Shown piece by piece: positions 26,643 to 36,075 of a stretch of DNA of 64,000 nucleotides (positions within the stretch are counted from its first letter, which is position 1; every line of letters begins with the position of its first letter). Source of the DNA: Arthrobacter rhizophilus (GTDB lineage Bacteria > Actinomycetota > Actinomycetes > Actinomycetales > Micrococcaceae); contig NZ_JAPFFT010000002.1 in NCBI RefSeq assembly GCF_026241105.1, positions 281,696 through 345,695 of the forward strand. Direction: 5' to 3'. The position numbers were made by a program, and so were the translations under genes. Under the pieces are notes generated by a model that worked only from the letters and a program-made list of their open reading frames with translations, ran no database searches and was not told where the DNA came from.

Positions 26643-27625
26643 CGGAGGCATCCCCGCCAGCTGACCTGGCGATAGAAACACGGGGCCTCAGCAAGCAGTT
26701 CGGCCACCGGGCCGCGGTGGACGGAATCGACCTGGCAGTTCCCCGCGGATCCGTCTTTGGCTTCCTCGGCCCCAATGGTTCCGGCAAGACCACCACCATC
26801 CGTTTGCTGCTTGGCCTGGCGTCCGCCACAAGCGGCAACATCCGGGTCCTTGGCGGGGAAATGCCACGCCAACTGGCAGCCGTCCTGCCCCATGTTGGCT
26901 CCTTAGTGGAGGGGCCGGCTTTCTACCCCTTCCTGTCCGGGGCCGCGAACCTGCGGCGACTGGACAGCGCCGACCTGCATGCCTCCCCGTCAACCCGGGC
27001 CGCGCGGGTTAACGAAGCACTCGAGCGCGTCGGGCTGTCCCACGCCGCAGGCAAGAAAGTCCGCGCCTACTCCCTCGGGATGAAGCAACGCCTCGGGATC
27101 GCGCATGCGCTGCTGGGGCCGAGGGAGCTGCTTGTCCTCGATGAACCCACCAACGGCCTGGATCCACAGGGCACCAGGGAAGTGCGCAGCCTGGTCCGCT
27201 CCCTCGCCGCCGGAGGCACCACGGTATTTGTTTCAAGCCATCTCCTCGCGGAGGTAGAGCAGATGTGCACGCATGTGGGCGTCATGAGCGTCGGCAAGCT
27301 CGTGGCACAAGGGACCCTGCACGAACTCCGGGCCGCAGGGCAGGCCACCATCCGGCTCCACACGCCTGATGTTGAGGCCGCCGTCCGTGTCCTCTCGAGG
27401 CTCGGCCTACAGTCTGAACTATCGGCTCCGTCGGCCGGCTCGTCCGGTCCCGATGGCCAGAGTCTTGTCAGTACCGGTTCACCGGGGCACGATGTGGCGC
27501 CCGAGGCGATCGTGGCGGCCCTCGTCGCCGACGGCGTCAGGGTCCGGGGCTTTGGCGTAGAGAACGCCAGCCTGGAGGAGCGCTTCGTCTCCCTCACCGG
27601 AGAGGGGTTCGACATTGCTGGCTGA
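26639..27625 (+). CDS. ABC transporter ATP-binding protein
   Basis: A 328-residue ATPase of the CcmA/NatA type. Walker A is GPNGSGKTTT near residue 42, the signature is YSLGMKQRLGIA near 143, and Walker B is LLVLDEPTNGLDPQG near 163. The switch His is in SSHLLAEVEQM. The C-terminal 100 residues after the ATPase core have a Ser/Gly-rich insert near residues 260-280. With the following permease it forms an exporter; the substrate is not known. It overlaps the LolA-like gene and the permease gene. Confidence 0.95.
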   Translation: MTEASPPADLAIETRGLSKQFGHRAAVDGIDLAVPRGSVFGFLGPNGSGKTTTIRLLLGLASATSGNIRVLGGEMPRQLAAVLPHVGSLVEGPAFYPFLSGAANLRRLDSADLHASPSTRAARVNEALERVGLSHAAGKKVRAYSLGMKQRLGIAHALLGPRELLVLDEPTNGLDPQGTREVRSLVRSLAAGGTTVFVSSHLLAEVEQMCTHVGVMSVGKLVAQGTLHELRAAGQATIRLHTPDVEAAVRVLSRLGLQSELSAPSAGSSGPDGQSLVSTGSPGHDVAPEAIVAALVADGVRVRGFGVENASLEERFVSLTGEGFDIAG

Positions 27626-28487
27626 ACGCGGGACTGAACCCATGACCGCCACGCCGGAGGACCGGCCATCAAGCTCGTGGTCCCTCATGGCCTCGGAGCT
27701 CTCGGTACTGTTCAGGCGGCTGCGGACGTGGGCCATGCTGCTGGCGCTCGCAGCCATTCCCATTCTCATTGCCGCGGCGGTCAAACTGAGCTCACACCCC
27801 GTGGCACCGGGCCGGGGCCCCCCTTTCCTGGATCGGATCACCCAAAACGGGCTTTTCGTTGGCGTGACTGCGCTGGTGGTTTCTGTGCCCTTGTTCCTGC
27901 CCCTCACTATCGGGGTGGTAGCAGGCGACACGATTGCTGGAGAAGCGAACCTGGGCACGCTGAGATACTTGCTCGTCGCCCCTGCGGGACGCGTCCGCCT
28001 CTTGCTGATCAAATACACGGCCGCCGCCGTGTTCTGCTTGGCAGCGACCTTGACGGTCGCCGCCGCCGGTGCGTTGGCCGGCGTCGTACTGTTCCCGGTA
28101 GGCCCCGTCACACTGCTCTCCGGCGACACTATCGGCGTCGGCGAATCCGTAGCGCGTTCCCTGCTGATTGCTGCCTATGTAGCCGTCTCGCTGCTGGGGC
28201 TGTCCGCCATCGGTCTGGCAATCTCCACCTTTACGGACATTCCCGTCGGTGCGATGGCGGCCACCATCGTGCTGTCCGTGGTCTCGCAAGTGGCCGACAA
28301 TCTGCCGCAATTGGAGTGGCTGCATCCTTGGTTGTTCAGCCACTACTGGTTGGGCTTCGCTGATCTTCTGCGCCAACCCATTTCATGGGTGAGCTTTGGA
28401 AACAACGCCTTGCTGCAAGCGGGTTACATTCTGGCAGCCTGGGCGTTGGCCTATGGCAAGTTCACGAGCAAGGATGTTCTGTCCTGA
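27615..28487 (+). CDS. ABC transporter permease, ABC-2 type
   Basis: A 290-residue membrane protein with about six TM helices. GVTALVVSVPLFLPLTIGVV and ARSLLIAAYVAVSLLGLSAI are clear membrane spans, and the stretch GDTIAGEANLGTLRYLLVAP is typical of ABC-2/NatB permeases. TTG 27615 has GGAGAGGGG 7 bases upstream and overlaps the ATPase gene by 11 bp; ATG 27642 is the alternative. Its partner is the upstream ATPase. The substrate cannot be read. Confidence 0.9.
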   Translation: MLAERGTEPMTATPEDRPSSSWSLMASELSVLFRRLRTWAMLLALAAIPILIAAAVKLSSHPVAPGRGPPFLDRITQNGLFVGVTALVVSVPLFLPLTIGVVAGDTIAGEANLGTLRYLLVAPAGRVRLLLIKYTAAAVFCLAATLTVAAAGALAGVVLFPVGPVTLLSGDTIGVGESVARSLLIAAYVAVSLLGLSAIGLAISTFTDIPVGAMAATIVLSVVSQVADNLPQLEWLHPWLFSHYWLGFADLLRQPISWVSFGNNALLQAGYILAAWALAYGKFTSKDVLS

Positions 28488-28514
28488 AGCACGGCCTGCC
28501 CGTAAGCTCTTGGC

Positions 28515-29135
28515 ATGGCAAGATTCTTCGATGTTCACCCGCAGGACCCCCAACCACGCGCAATTGCCCAGGTGGTGAACATCCTGAAGTCGGGCGGACT
28601 GATCGCCTACCCCACCGATTCCTGCTACGCACTCGGCGCGCAAATTGGCAACAGGGAAGCCCTCGATCGGATCCGCTCGATCCGCCAGCTGGACGGCAAA
28701 CACCATTTCACCTTGGTCTGCAAGGACTTCGCCCAGCTTGGGCAGTTCGTCATGATCGACAACGATGTGTTCCGAAGCATCAAGGCCGTCACGCCGGGAA
28801 GCTACACCTTCATCCTTCCTGCCACCAAGGAAGTGCCGCGCCGGCTCCTGCACCCGAAGAAAAAGACGGTTGGCGTGCGCATTCCAGACCACAACTTCGT
28901 CCAGGCGCTGCTGGCCGAACTGGGTGAACCGCTCCTTTCCAGCACGTTGTTGCTCCCCGACGAGGAGGAGCCCTTGACCCAGGGTTGGGAAATCAAGGAA
29001 CGCTTGGACAACCTGGTGGAAGCCGTGATCGATTCCGGGGACACCGGCGCAGAGCCCACCACCGTGGTGGACTTCTCGAGCGGCACAGCGGAAGTGGTCA
29101 GGCGCGGCACCGGCGATCCCTCCCGTTTCGAATGA
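28515..29135 (+). CDS. Sua5/YciO/YrdC-family protein (YciO type)
   Basis: A 206-residue YrdC-fold protein. GGLIAYPTDSCYALGAQIGN (residues 31-50) is the nucleotide/threonine-binding signature, and IRSIRQLDGKHHFTLVCKD follows, fitting the YciO branch, which has a weaker link to tRNA t6A synthesis than TsaC. SYTFILPATKEVPRRLLHP is the second signature. The gene could help make threonylcarbamoyl-AMP for t6A or act separately, as YciO does. It has no clear SD and lies 27 bp after the ABC permease. Confidence 0.88.
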   Translation: MARFFDVHPQDPQPRAIAQVVNILKSGGLIAYPTDSCYALGAQIGNREALDRIRSIRQLDGKHHFTLVCKDFAQLGQFVMIDNDVFRSIKAVTPGSYTFILPATKEVPRRLLHPKKKTVGVRIPDHNFVQALLAELGEPLLSSTLLLPDEEEPLTQGWEIKERLDNLVEAVIDSGDTGAEPTTVVDFSSGTAEVVRRGTGDPSRFE

Positions 29136-29797
29136 GCGTCGACGAAACCCGGATCGCCATCGACGTCGACGGCGCACCGATCTCCGGCATCTACGCCCGG
29201 CCTGCCAAACCGTTCGCGACCCTAGTGCTCGCCCACGGAGCGGGAGCGGGCATGGAGCATCCCTTCCTGGGCGGCCTCTCGCGCGCATTGAACGACGACG
29301 GCGTCGCCACCTTGCGTTTCAACTTCCCCTACCGGGAAGCCGGCAAGAGGTTCCCCGACCGGCCACCCGCGGCGATCGCGGCGTGGCGGGCCGTCATGGC
29401 GGAAGCGGCGTCCCGTTCAGAGGGCGAGCCGCTGTGGGCGGCAGGTAAGTCCTTCGGTGGTCGCATGGCGTCGATGGCAGTCGCCGAAGGCATGCCCGCG
29501 GCTGGACTCGTCTACCTCGGCTACCCCCTGCACCCGCCGGGGAAACCGGAGAAGCTGCGTGACGAGCACCTCTACGGGCTCACCCTGCCGATGCTCTTCC
29601 TGCAGGGCACTCGAGACACCTTCGCGACGCCCGAGTTGCTCGAAGGCGTAGTGTCCCGGATTGGCCCGATGGCCACCATCGAGTGGTGGGACGGCGGGGA
29701 CCATTCCTTTGATCGCGTGGGCGTCAAAAAGAGCGCGGCGGATGTAGGTGCCTCTTTGGCGGGCCCGGTATTAGCGTTCCTTCGCGGGAACGGCTGA
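29132..29797 (+). CDS. Alpha/beta hydrolase (TEX30/KANL3-like)
   Basis: A 221-residue small alpha/beta hydrolase. VLAHGAGAGMEHPFL is the oxyanion region, GKSFGGRMASMA is the nucleophile elbow with Ser near residue 106, and WDGGDHSFDR carries the catalytic His. LFLQGTRDTFATPE holds the Asp. Dienelactone-hydrolase-like enzymes of this branch lack a known substrate. The ATG overlaps the YciO stop codon, so the two are cotranscribed. No signal peptide. Confidence 0.85.
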   Translation: MSVDETRIAIDVDGAPISGIYARPAKPFATLVLAHGAGAGMEHPFLGGLSRALNDDGVATLRFNFPYREAGKRFPDRPPAAIAAWRAVMAEAASRSEGEPLWAAGKSFGGRMASMAVAEGMPAAGLVYLGYPLHPPGKPEKLRDEHLYGLTLPMLFLQGTRDTFATPELLEGVVSRIGPMATIEWWDGGDHSFDRVGVKKSAADVGASLAGPVLAFLRGNG

Positions 29798-29830
29798 GCC
29801 CGATGCGGGTCATCAAGACTTCACTGGATA

Positions 29831-32008
29831 TCAGGCTTTCGCCGAGGCAACGGCAATACCCGGAGGCAGCGGCTCATGCCGCAGGTACTCCCGACGGAAT
29901 CGGCCACTGCCCGCGGTCAGTCCCCGCAACACGATCGCGTACCGCAGCAATTCCTGTTCCGGAACTTCGGCGCTGATTTCAGTACTTTCCCCGCCCACGG
30001 ACGTCGTTCCGGTGACACGCCCGCGGCGGGAAGACAGATCACTCATGACGGCGCCCACGTGATCGTCTGCCACGAGGACGGTAACGGCCGAAATCGGCTC
30101 CAGGAGTTGAATGCTGCTGGCCGCAGCGGCCTCCCGCAATGCCAACGCGCCAGCGGCCTGGAAAGCCGCGTCCGACGAATCGACACTGTGCGTCTTGCCA
30201 CCCACCAGGGTCACCCTGATGTCGACTACCGGGAAGCCTGCCCGGACCCCCTTGTTCATTTGGGCTCGGACGCCTTTCTCGACCGAAACAACATAAGTTC
30301 CGGGGATGACTCCGCCGACAATCCTGTCGACGAATTCGAAACCTGCCCCGCGTTCAAGGGGTTCCACTTCGATATCGCAGATCGCGTATTGTCCGTGGCC
30401 TCCCGATTGCTTGACATAACGGCCGTGGCCGGCGGCTTGGGCGGCGAAGGTCTCCCTGAGCGGGGTGATGACGTCCACCGTTTGCAGCTTCACCCCTTGT
30501 TCGCGCAACCTGTCGAGGACCGCTTCCGAGTGTGCCTCTCCCATGCACCACAAGACCAGCTGGTGGGTTTCAGCGTTCCGCTCCACCCTCAGGGTCGGAT
30601 CGCCCGCCGCGACTTTGGCCAGGCTCTTGGACAGCGCATCCTCGTCGCCGTGAGAGGCCGCTTCGATCGCGACAGGCATCAGCGGCTCCGGCATGTCCCA
30701 GGTTTCCACGAGTAGTGGAGCCTCGCGGGCGGAAACGGTGTCTCCCGTTTCGGCGCTCGCTACCTTCGCCAGCGCGCAAATGTCTCCGGCCACGGCGAAA
30801 GGCACCGGCCGGAGGCTGGACCCCAACGGGGAATAGAGGTGCGTGATCCGTTCGTCGTTGTCGTGGTCGGGATGGCCCCGTTCGGCCAGGCCGTGCCCAC
30901 CCACGTGCACCGCAGAGTCCTCGCGAAGCGTCCCCGAGAAAAGCCGGACAAGGCAGACACGCCCCAGGAACGAGTCAACGGTAGTCCGCACCACTTCGCC
31001 AAGGAGCGGGCCGTCCGGATCGCACGTCAGCGGTTCGACGGGTGTCCCGCCCAAGTCGGTTACCGTAGGCAGGCTACGCTCAGTGGGCGACGGAAACGCC
31101 CGCGTCAGCACCTCCAACAGTTCGGCCGTGCCGACGCCGGTCACGGCGGACGTTGCCAGCACCGGGAAGAACGTCCCCCGGACGATCGCGGTCTCCAGGT
31201 CCTCCACGAGGGTACCGACGGGGACGTCTTCGCCGCCAAGGTACCGGTCCATCAGCGTCTCATCCTCGCTCTCCGAGATGATCCCCTCGATAAGCTCACC
31301 GCGGGCACCGTCAGAGCCGGCCAGTTCCTCCGCAGCGGCGGGACGGACAGCGGGGTGCGGATCCCCGGGGGTGTACTCAGACACCGATCCCGAAAGAAGT
31401 CCGAGCAATCCGGTGACGCTGTCACCTTGGCGAACCGGTAAGTGGAGGGGCAGCACCGAATCGCCGAAGGATCTGCGGCATTCAGCCAAGACGGCATCGT
31501 AGTTCGCGCGTGGATGGTCAAGCCGGCTGATCACTACGGCCCGAGGCATGCCGACGCGCTCGCATTCGCTCCACAACGCGGTGGTCCCGGCGTCGACCCC
31601 GTCAACGGCCGACACGACGAACAACGCCGCATCCGCAGCACGCAGCCCCGCGCGCAGCTCGCCCATGAAATCGGCGTAGCCCGGGGTGTCGAGAAGGTTC
31701 ACTTTGACGTCGTCGAACACGAGGGGTGCTGCCGAAAGACCGATGGAACGCTGCTGGTGGATGGCCGTCGCTTCCGAGTCACTCACGGTGGTGCCTTCGA
31801 CGATCGAACCCATGCGGGTTACGACGCCGGCGGCGTAGAGGAGGGACTCGAGCAGCATCGTCTTTCCTGCGCCCGAGCGGCCAATCAGGACGACGTTGCG
31901 GATTTTTTCGGGCCGATCGGCCGGCGCCGAGGAAGGGTCCGCGCGTCGAAGATCGGGGTTGCTCCGGTTCGACCCCTTCGTCGCACTGCCTGGGCCTTTC
32001 ACCGACAT
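29831..32008 (-). CDS. Elongation factor G-like GTPase (EF-G2 type)
   Basis: A 725-residue five-domain translational GTPase. The P-loop is IGRSGAGKT near residue 41 and G3 is LLDTPGYADF. The usual NKxD motif is replaced by SRLD (VISRLDHPRA), as in EF-G2-type proteins. Domains II-V follow, with GGHGQYAICDIEVEP and GVIPGTYVVSVEKGV typical of domain IV. It is not the housekeeping EF-G. Mycobacterial EF-G2 binds GTP but lacks ribosome-dependent GTPase activity in reports I know of; the role here is open. ATG 32008 lies 5 bases after AGGAGG. Confidence 0.9.
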   Translation of the reverse strand: MSVKGPGSATKGSNRSNPDLRRADPSSAPADRPEKIRNVVLIGRSGAGKTMLLESLLYAAGVVTRMGSIVEGTTVSDSEATAIHQQRSIGLSAAPLVFDDVKVNLLDTPGYADFMGELRAGLRAADAALFVVSAVDGVDAGTTALWSECERVGMPRAVVISRLDHPRANYDAVLAECRRSFGDSVLPLHLPVRQGDSVTGLLGLLSGSVSEYTPGDPHPAVRPAAAEELAGSDGARGELIEGIISESEDETLMDRYLGGEDVPVGTLVEDLETAIVRGTFFPVLATSAVTGVGTAELLEVLTRAFPSPTERSLPTVTDLGGTPVEPLTCDPDGPLLGEVVRTTVDSFLGRVCLVRLFSGTLREDSAVHVGGHGLAERGHPDHDNDERITHLYSPLGSSLRPVPFAVAGDICALAKVASAETGDTVSAREAPLLVETWDMPEPLMPVAIEAASHGDEDALSKSLAKVAAGDPTLRVERNAETHQLVLWCMGEAHSEAVLDRLREQGVKLQTVDVITPLRETFAAQAAGHGRYVKQSGGHGQYAICDIEVEPLERGAGFEFVDRIVGGVIPGTYVVSVEKGVRAQMNKGVRAGFPVVDIRVTLVGGKTHSVDSSDAAFQAAGALALREAAAASSIQLLEPISAVTVLVADDHVGAVMSDLSSRRGRVTGTTSVGGESTEISAEVPEQELLRYAIVLRGLTAGSGRFRREYLRHEPLPPGIAVASAKA

Positions 32009-32128
32009 GAGCACCTCCTGGAGTAGAAGCCGGATCCCCCGCGTCCTTTGCTAACCGATTCCACACCCTCGACCGGCGCACGGCAAGAGGAAAGCCAACT
32101 CACGGTCCTGAAACCGCGCCCGCAAGGG

Positions 32129-32884
32129 CTAGGAGAGCATGCTCCACACCAAGCGAACGGAAAACGCGGCGCTTGCGGCAATGACTACCGCGAATGCCAC
32201 GAGCCACAGCAGCGACGGCACCCCGGTGGAACGGGCCAGGATGTAGGCGTCGGACGACGCCAGCCGATCCCGACGCCGGGTGTGGACCGATGCAACCTTG
32301 AACCAATCCCGTACGGCGCCCACTTCCAAGGCTATTCCGAGCCCCAACACCACATGGCTGACCGTTGAGGGATTGGCGAACATGACAAGCACTTGGGCAA
32401 TCGCCGCGCTGAGAAGCGCAACAAAGATTCCGGTGAAATTCCGTAGGAAGATGAGGGCGACCAGCAACAACAACGCCCCAATGGACATGGCCGCCCCCGA
32501 CCGTCCTGCGAACACAGACCAGATGAGCGCTACGCCCACCACGGCCGGACTCGGATATCCCCAGAACCCGGACCAGGCCGCTCCGAACTTGCCCCGTCCA
32601 CTGCTGAGGAGCTGTCCTGAGTGGTCGAGCCCAATCTTGAGCCCGTGAACAATCCGACCCGTCATGAGGGCAGCGAACGCGTGTCCCAGTTCGTGCACGA
32701 ACGTCACATAGAGGCCAAACCAGCGCCACGTGGCCCGCGGGATACTCAGCACGACGGCTACCGCGAGGATGCCCAAGACAACGGGCGTCGAGAAGTTTGG
32801 GACCTCCGGCGTGGTGAATCCCCGCACCACGGCTTGCCACCAGTCATTGGCCAGGTCAGCGGGACGCAATTCCATGTTCATCAC
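32129..32884 (-). CDS. M50-like membrane metalloprotease
   Basis: A 251-residue membrane protein with about six TM helices. YVTFVHELGHAFAALMTG (about residues 60-77) carries the zinc motif HExxH inside the membrane, as in M50B/site-2 protease-like proteins, and GYPSPAVVGVALI may hold a downstream conserved loop. The third zinc ligand (an LDG-type motif) is not obvious, so enzymatic activity is uncertain. Three closely spaced Met codons begin it, and I took the first. It lies 65 bp from hrpB and may be its downstream neighbour on the same transcript. Confidence 0.8.
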   Translation of the reverse strand: MMNMELRPADLANDWWQAVVRGFTTPEVPNFSTPVVLGILAVAVVLSIPRATWRWFGLYVTFVHELGHAFAALMTGRIVHGLKIGLDHSGQLLSSGRGKFGAAWSGFWGYPSPAVVGVALIWSVFAGRSGAAMSIGALLLLVALIFLRNFTGIFVALLSAAIAQVLVMFANPSTVSHVVLGLGIALEVGAVRDWFKVASVHTRRRDRLASSDAYILARSTGVPSLLWLVAFAVVIAASAAFSVRLVWSMLS

Positions 32885-32949
32885 CGTGGCATCCTAGAGA
32901 AGAAGCCTGTGAATGCCTCCCAGTCCTCAGCCAGGCCACCTCATCCCGG

Positions 32950-35670
32950 TCACATCCTCTGCTTGGTCTTGGCGGTAGCAGGCGCTGTCCAAGGGTCTTC
33001 AGGCCAGGGGTGCTTTGGATAGCGGCCGCGCATCTCCGCGCGGACCTGGGCGTAGGGGCCGGACCAGAAGGAAGCCAGGTCATCCGTCACGGCCAGCGGC
33101 CGCCTGGCAGGGGAAAGCAGGTGGAAGAGCACCGGCACCCGCCCGCCTGCCAAGCGGGGCGTCTCAGCCCAGCCGAAGCATTCCTGTAGCTTCACGGCCA
33201 CCACCGGCCGGCCGCCGTCGTCCGCCACGTCCGGATAGTCGATCCGCACCCGCGAACCGCTCGGCACGTCAAGCCATTCCGGTGCCAGATCACCGAAGCG
33301 CGCCGCCTCTGGCCACGGCAACAGCCGCCGTAACGGCTCGGCCAGGTTGATCCCGTTCGTGGCGGCCCCTCCGGCCAACGCTTCAAGCTCCGGTCCCAGC
33401 CACCTGTCCAGACTGGCCAGCAACGCCGGTTCTGAAACGTCCGGCCAGGGATCACCCAATTCCCGGTGCAGCAAGGCCAGGCGTCGGCGCAACGCATCCC
33501 CCGCCGTCGACCATCCGATCGTCCCCAAGCCGTCCTTCGCCAGGGCGCGGGCTACGGCTGCGCGTCCCTCTTCCACGGACGGCCGTACCGGCGTGGAAGA
33601 GAGCACGATCGCCCCCAACCGCCGTTCCTGCCGGGCAGCAACCCGGCCTTGCTTGAATTCTGCTTCCACAGTGTCGCTCAGGAGGTGGCTGGCGGCAGCT
33701 TGTGCCGATTCCGCTGCAAGGGGCGCGGCGGAACGGATGACCGCGCCGGTCCCTGCCGCATCCCGACCCTCCGCGCGGGACACTTCGGCGACCGCGAGCC
33801 ATTGGTGGCCGGCCAGCGGACTTCCTGCCGGCAGCCCGGCGCGCGTCCCTGACGTGAGCAGGTACCGCTCAGGCCCGGTGCCTGGAACGCGACGCGCCAC
33901 GCGGTCCGGGAACGCAAGGGCGACCACGAACCCGAGCGCTTCCGCAGGGCTCGCCGGAGAAGTCAGGCCCGCTCGCGAAGACAGGGAGGGTACGACGCCG
34001 GAGCCCTCCTCGCGGGCGATCGCCTCCATGCGTCGGACGTCCTCCGCCCAACGTTGGGCTGCGGGGTCCTTGCCAGACCGGAGCAAAGCAAGGAGGCGGG
34101 TCAGATCAGCTCCAGGAGGGCGCTGATCCCCCGCGACGAGTGCAACGGCCTCAGCCGCCGTGCGACGCCCGACGACGGCGGCGCCATCGAGCAATGCGCG
34201 GGCCAGGCGCGGATCGGCGGGAATCTTTGCCAGGGTCTTTCCCACGTCCGTGGCCAGTCCATCCGGGGAAATCGCGCCGAGTTCCCGGAGCACTTCCACC
34301 GCATCATCCATCGCTGCCTGGGGGGGCGTGTCTGGAAGGGCCAGTCCCCGGCCGCGTGGCGATCCCCAACAGGCCAGGACCAGGGCGGCACCCGTCAGGT
34401 CCGCGGACGCTATTTCCGGGGTGGGATGGGCTGGTGCCGCACCAAACGCCTTTTGCTCGTAGCAGCGGACCACCCGTCCGGGCCCTTGGCGTGCCGCGCG
34501 TCCGGCACGCTGTTCCGCGGACGCGCGGGAACAGGAGACGGTAACCAAGCCGGACATACCGCGGTTGGAGTCGCGCCGCAACTCGCGGGATAGCCCCGCG
34601 TCGATGACAAGCCGGACTCCTGGAACCGTCAGGGAGGATTCGGCCAATGCGGTCGACACGATGATCCGGGGAGGTCCGCCAGGTTCCCGCCCGGAAACTG
34701 CCCGGTCTTGTTCAGCGGGGCTTGCCTGTCCGTGAAGCTCCAACACCTCCGCGTCCGGTACCCTCGCAGCGAGGCGGACACGCAGCCGGGAAGCGACGTA
34801 GGACACCTCCCATGCACCGGGGACGAACACGAGGGCGTCGATGTCCGGCTCGGCCGCGAGCGTTTGGGCATACGACGCCGCCGCTGTGTCCGCCACATGG
34901 TCCATGAAAGCGCGAGCCACCCCGCGTGCATCCAATCGCGGCACGGCCGCGGGTGCCCAGTCCACCTCCAAGGGGTGCAGCGCGGAAGGGCAGTCGACGA
35001 CGGGGGCCGGCCCGGCGCCGTCGTGCTCTCCGGTTCCGCCCTCCCCGACGGCGGCACCCGCGATCAGCGCGGCGAACCGCGGCGCGTCCAGGGTTGCCGA
35101 CATCGCCACAAGGGCGAGGTCTTCGCGCAACTCACGGACCTCGATAAGCATGCCGAGCAGCAGGTCTGTCTCCAAGCCGCGTTCGTGAACCTCGTCGAGG
35201 ATCACGGCGTTGATGCTCTCAATCCCTGGATCCGCAAGCAGTCGCCGCAGGAGGATTCCAGGGGTGACGAACTCGATGAGGGTTCCCGGACCCGTCTTGC
35301 TTTCTCCCCGGACGGTGTACCCGACGCGGTCGCCCAATCGGCTCCCGTCGAGGGCTGCGAGGCGTCGTGCGGCCGAGCGCGCGGCAACGCGGCGTGGCTG
35401 GGTCACCACCACGCGGGGGCGTTCATCTCCGTTGACGGAGCCGGCGGCGATATTGGCAAGCAGGGGCGGAACGAGAGTCGTCTTGCCGGTTCCTGGAGGG
35501 GCTTGTACGACGGCGGTTCCAGCCGCCCCGCTTGCGCCGAGCGCTTCGGCGAGTTCTTCCAACGAGTCCGCGAAAACGAGTCCTGCCCCGATCGCGCCAA
35601 GGTCAAAGAGTCTGTAGGCAGGCGCGGCGTTCCGCGGGACGAGTGGGGAATTCACTCCTCCATTGTGCAT
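32950..35670 (-). CDS. hrpB: ATP-dependent helicase HrpB
   Basis: A 906-residue DEAH helicase. Walker A is QAPPGTGKTTLVPP near residue 59, motif II is ILDEVHERGLETDLL, motif III is VAMSATLDA and motif VI is QRAGRAARQGPG. The helicase-associated and HrpB C-terminal domains fill the second half, ending in PWPEDPWTAP. It is probably an RNA helicase; loss in E. coli has little effect, so its role is not clear. The choice between ATG 35670 and GTG 35655 is open: GGAGGA touches the GTG, too close, and the ATG lacks an SD. Confidence 0.93.
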   Translation of the reverse strand: MHNGGVNSPLVPRNAAPAYRLFDLGAIGAGLVFADSLEELAEALGASGAAGTAVVQAPPGTGKTTLVPPLLANIAAGSVNGDERPRVVVTQPRRVAARSAARRLAALDGSRLGDRVGYTVRGESKTGPGTLIEFVTPGILLRRLLADPGIESINAVILDEVHERGLETDLLLGMLIEVRELREDLALVAMSATLDAPRFAALIAGAAVGEGGTGEHDGAGPAPVVDCPSALHPLEVDWAPAAVPRLDARGVARAFMDHVADTAAASYAQTLAAEPDIDALVFVPGAWEVSYVASRLRVRLAARVPDAEVLELHGQASPAEQDRAVSGREPGGPPRIIVSTALAESSLTVPGVRLVIDAGLSRELRRDSNRGMSGLVTVSCSRASAEQRAGRAARQGPGRVVRCYEQKAFGAAPAHPTPEIASADLTGAALVLACWGSPRGRGLALPDTPPQAAMDDAVEVLRELGAISPDGLATDVGKTLAKIPADPRLARALLDGAAVVGRRTAAEAVALVAGDQRPPGADLTRLLALLRSGKDPAAQRWAEDVRRMEAIAREEGSGVVPSLSSRAGLTSPASPAEALGFVVALAFPDRVARRVPGTGPERYLLTSGTRAGLPAGSPLAGHQWLAVAEVSRAEGRDAAGTGAVIRSAAPLAAESAQAAASHLLSDTVEAEFKQGRVAARQERRLGAIVLSSTPVRPSVEEGRAAVARALAKDGLGTIGWSTAGDALRRRLALLHRELGDPWPDVSEPALLASLDRWLGPELEALAGGAATNGINLAEPLRRLLPWPEAARFGDLAPEWLDVPSGSRVRIDYPDVADDGGRPVVAVKLQECFGWAETPRLAGGRVPVLFHLLSPARRPLAVTDDLASFWSGPYAQVRAEMRGRYPKHPWPEDPWTAPATAKTKQRM

Positions 35671-35753
35671 ACATGCGGAACCGAGCCGGAAAGGTGGACT
35701 GCTTGCCGAATCGGGAGGACTATTAAAGGGCAATCGCTAGAAGGAGGTCAGTG

Positions 35754-35939
35754 ATGTGCTACGGGTACTACAAGGATTTCCAGCGGGACACCAGGAAAGA
35801 TGCCTCACGGGAATCCGAGGAACGTCCTGAACCCAAGGTGGACGCGAAGGACTTCACGTTCTGGGCCTTCCCACGCCGCCGCCGTGAGTTCACGAACGAT
35901 CCGGAACCGGTAATCGACCGGACCCGCGAGAGGGTCTAG
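35754..35939 (+). CDS. Uncharacterised 61-residue charged protein
   Basis: The protein begins MCYGYYKDFQRD and is rich in Arg, Asp, Glu and Lys. AKDFTFWAFPRRRREF near residue 31 is the only hydrophobic-aromatic segment, and there is no signal peptide or TM helix. AGGAGG lies 6 bases before ATG 35754, one of the best ribosome binding sites in the window, and a strong hairpin follows the stop. These support a real, well translated gene. I do not recognise the family. It is alone between hrpB (minus strand) and the slipin gene. Confidence 0.75.
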   Translation: MCYGYYKDFQRDTRKDASRESEERPEPKVDAKDFTFWAFPRRRREFTNDPEPVIDRTRERV

Positions 35940-35948
35940 CCCAAGAAG

Positions 35949-35982
35949 TGAAAGGAATGTCCTGCACGGGACGTTCCTTTCA
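35949..35982 (+). terminator. Terminator hairpin after the 61-residue gene
   Basis: TGAAAGGAATGTCC and GGGACGTTCCTTTCA form a stem of 14 bp with one mismatch around a short loop, 10 bases after the stop codon. A weak T/A-rich tail follows. Confidence 0.7.
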
Positions 35983-36075
35983 TTACGGCGGCATCTCGGC
36001 TCCTGTTTCAGCGCACTGCAACTCCCCGAAGTCTCACCGCCATGAATCCAACAGCGCCTAGGAACGGAGCCTGAG

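Noticed and set aside
28515..29135. Assignment of the YrdC-fold gene as essential tsaC
   Set aside because: The length of 206 residues and the KHHFTL motif fit the YciO branch better; TsaC is more likely encoded elsewhere.
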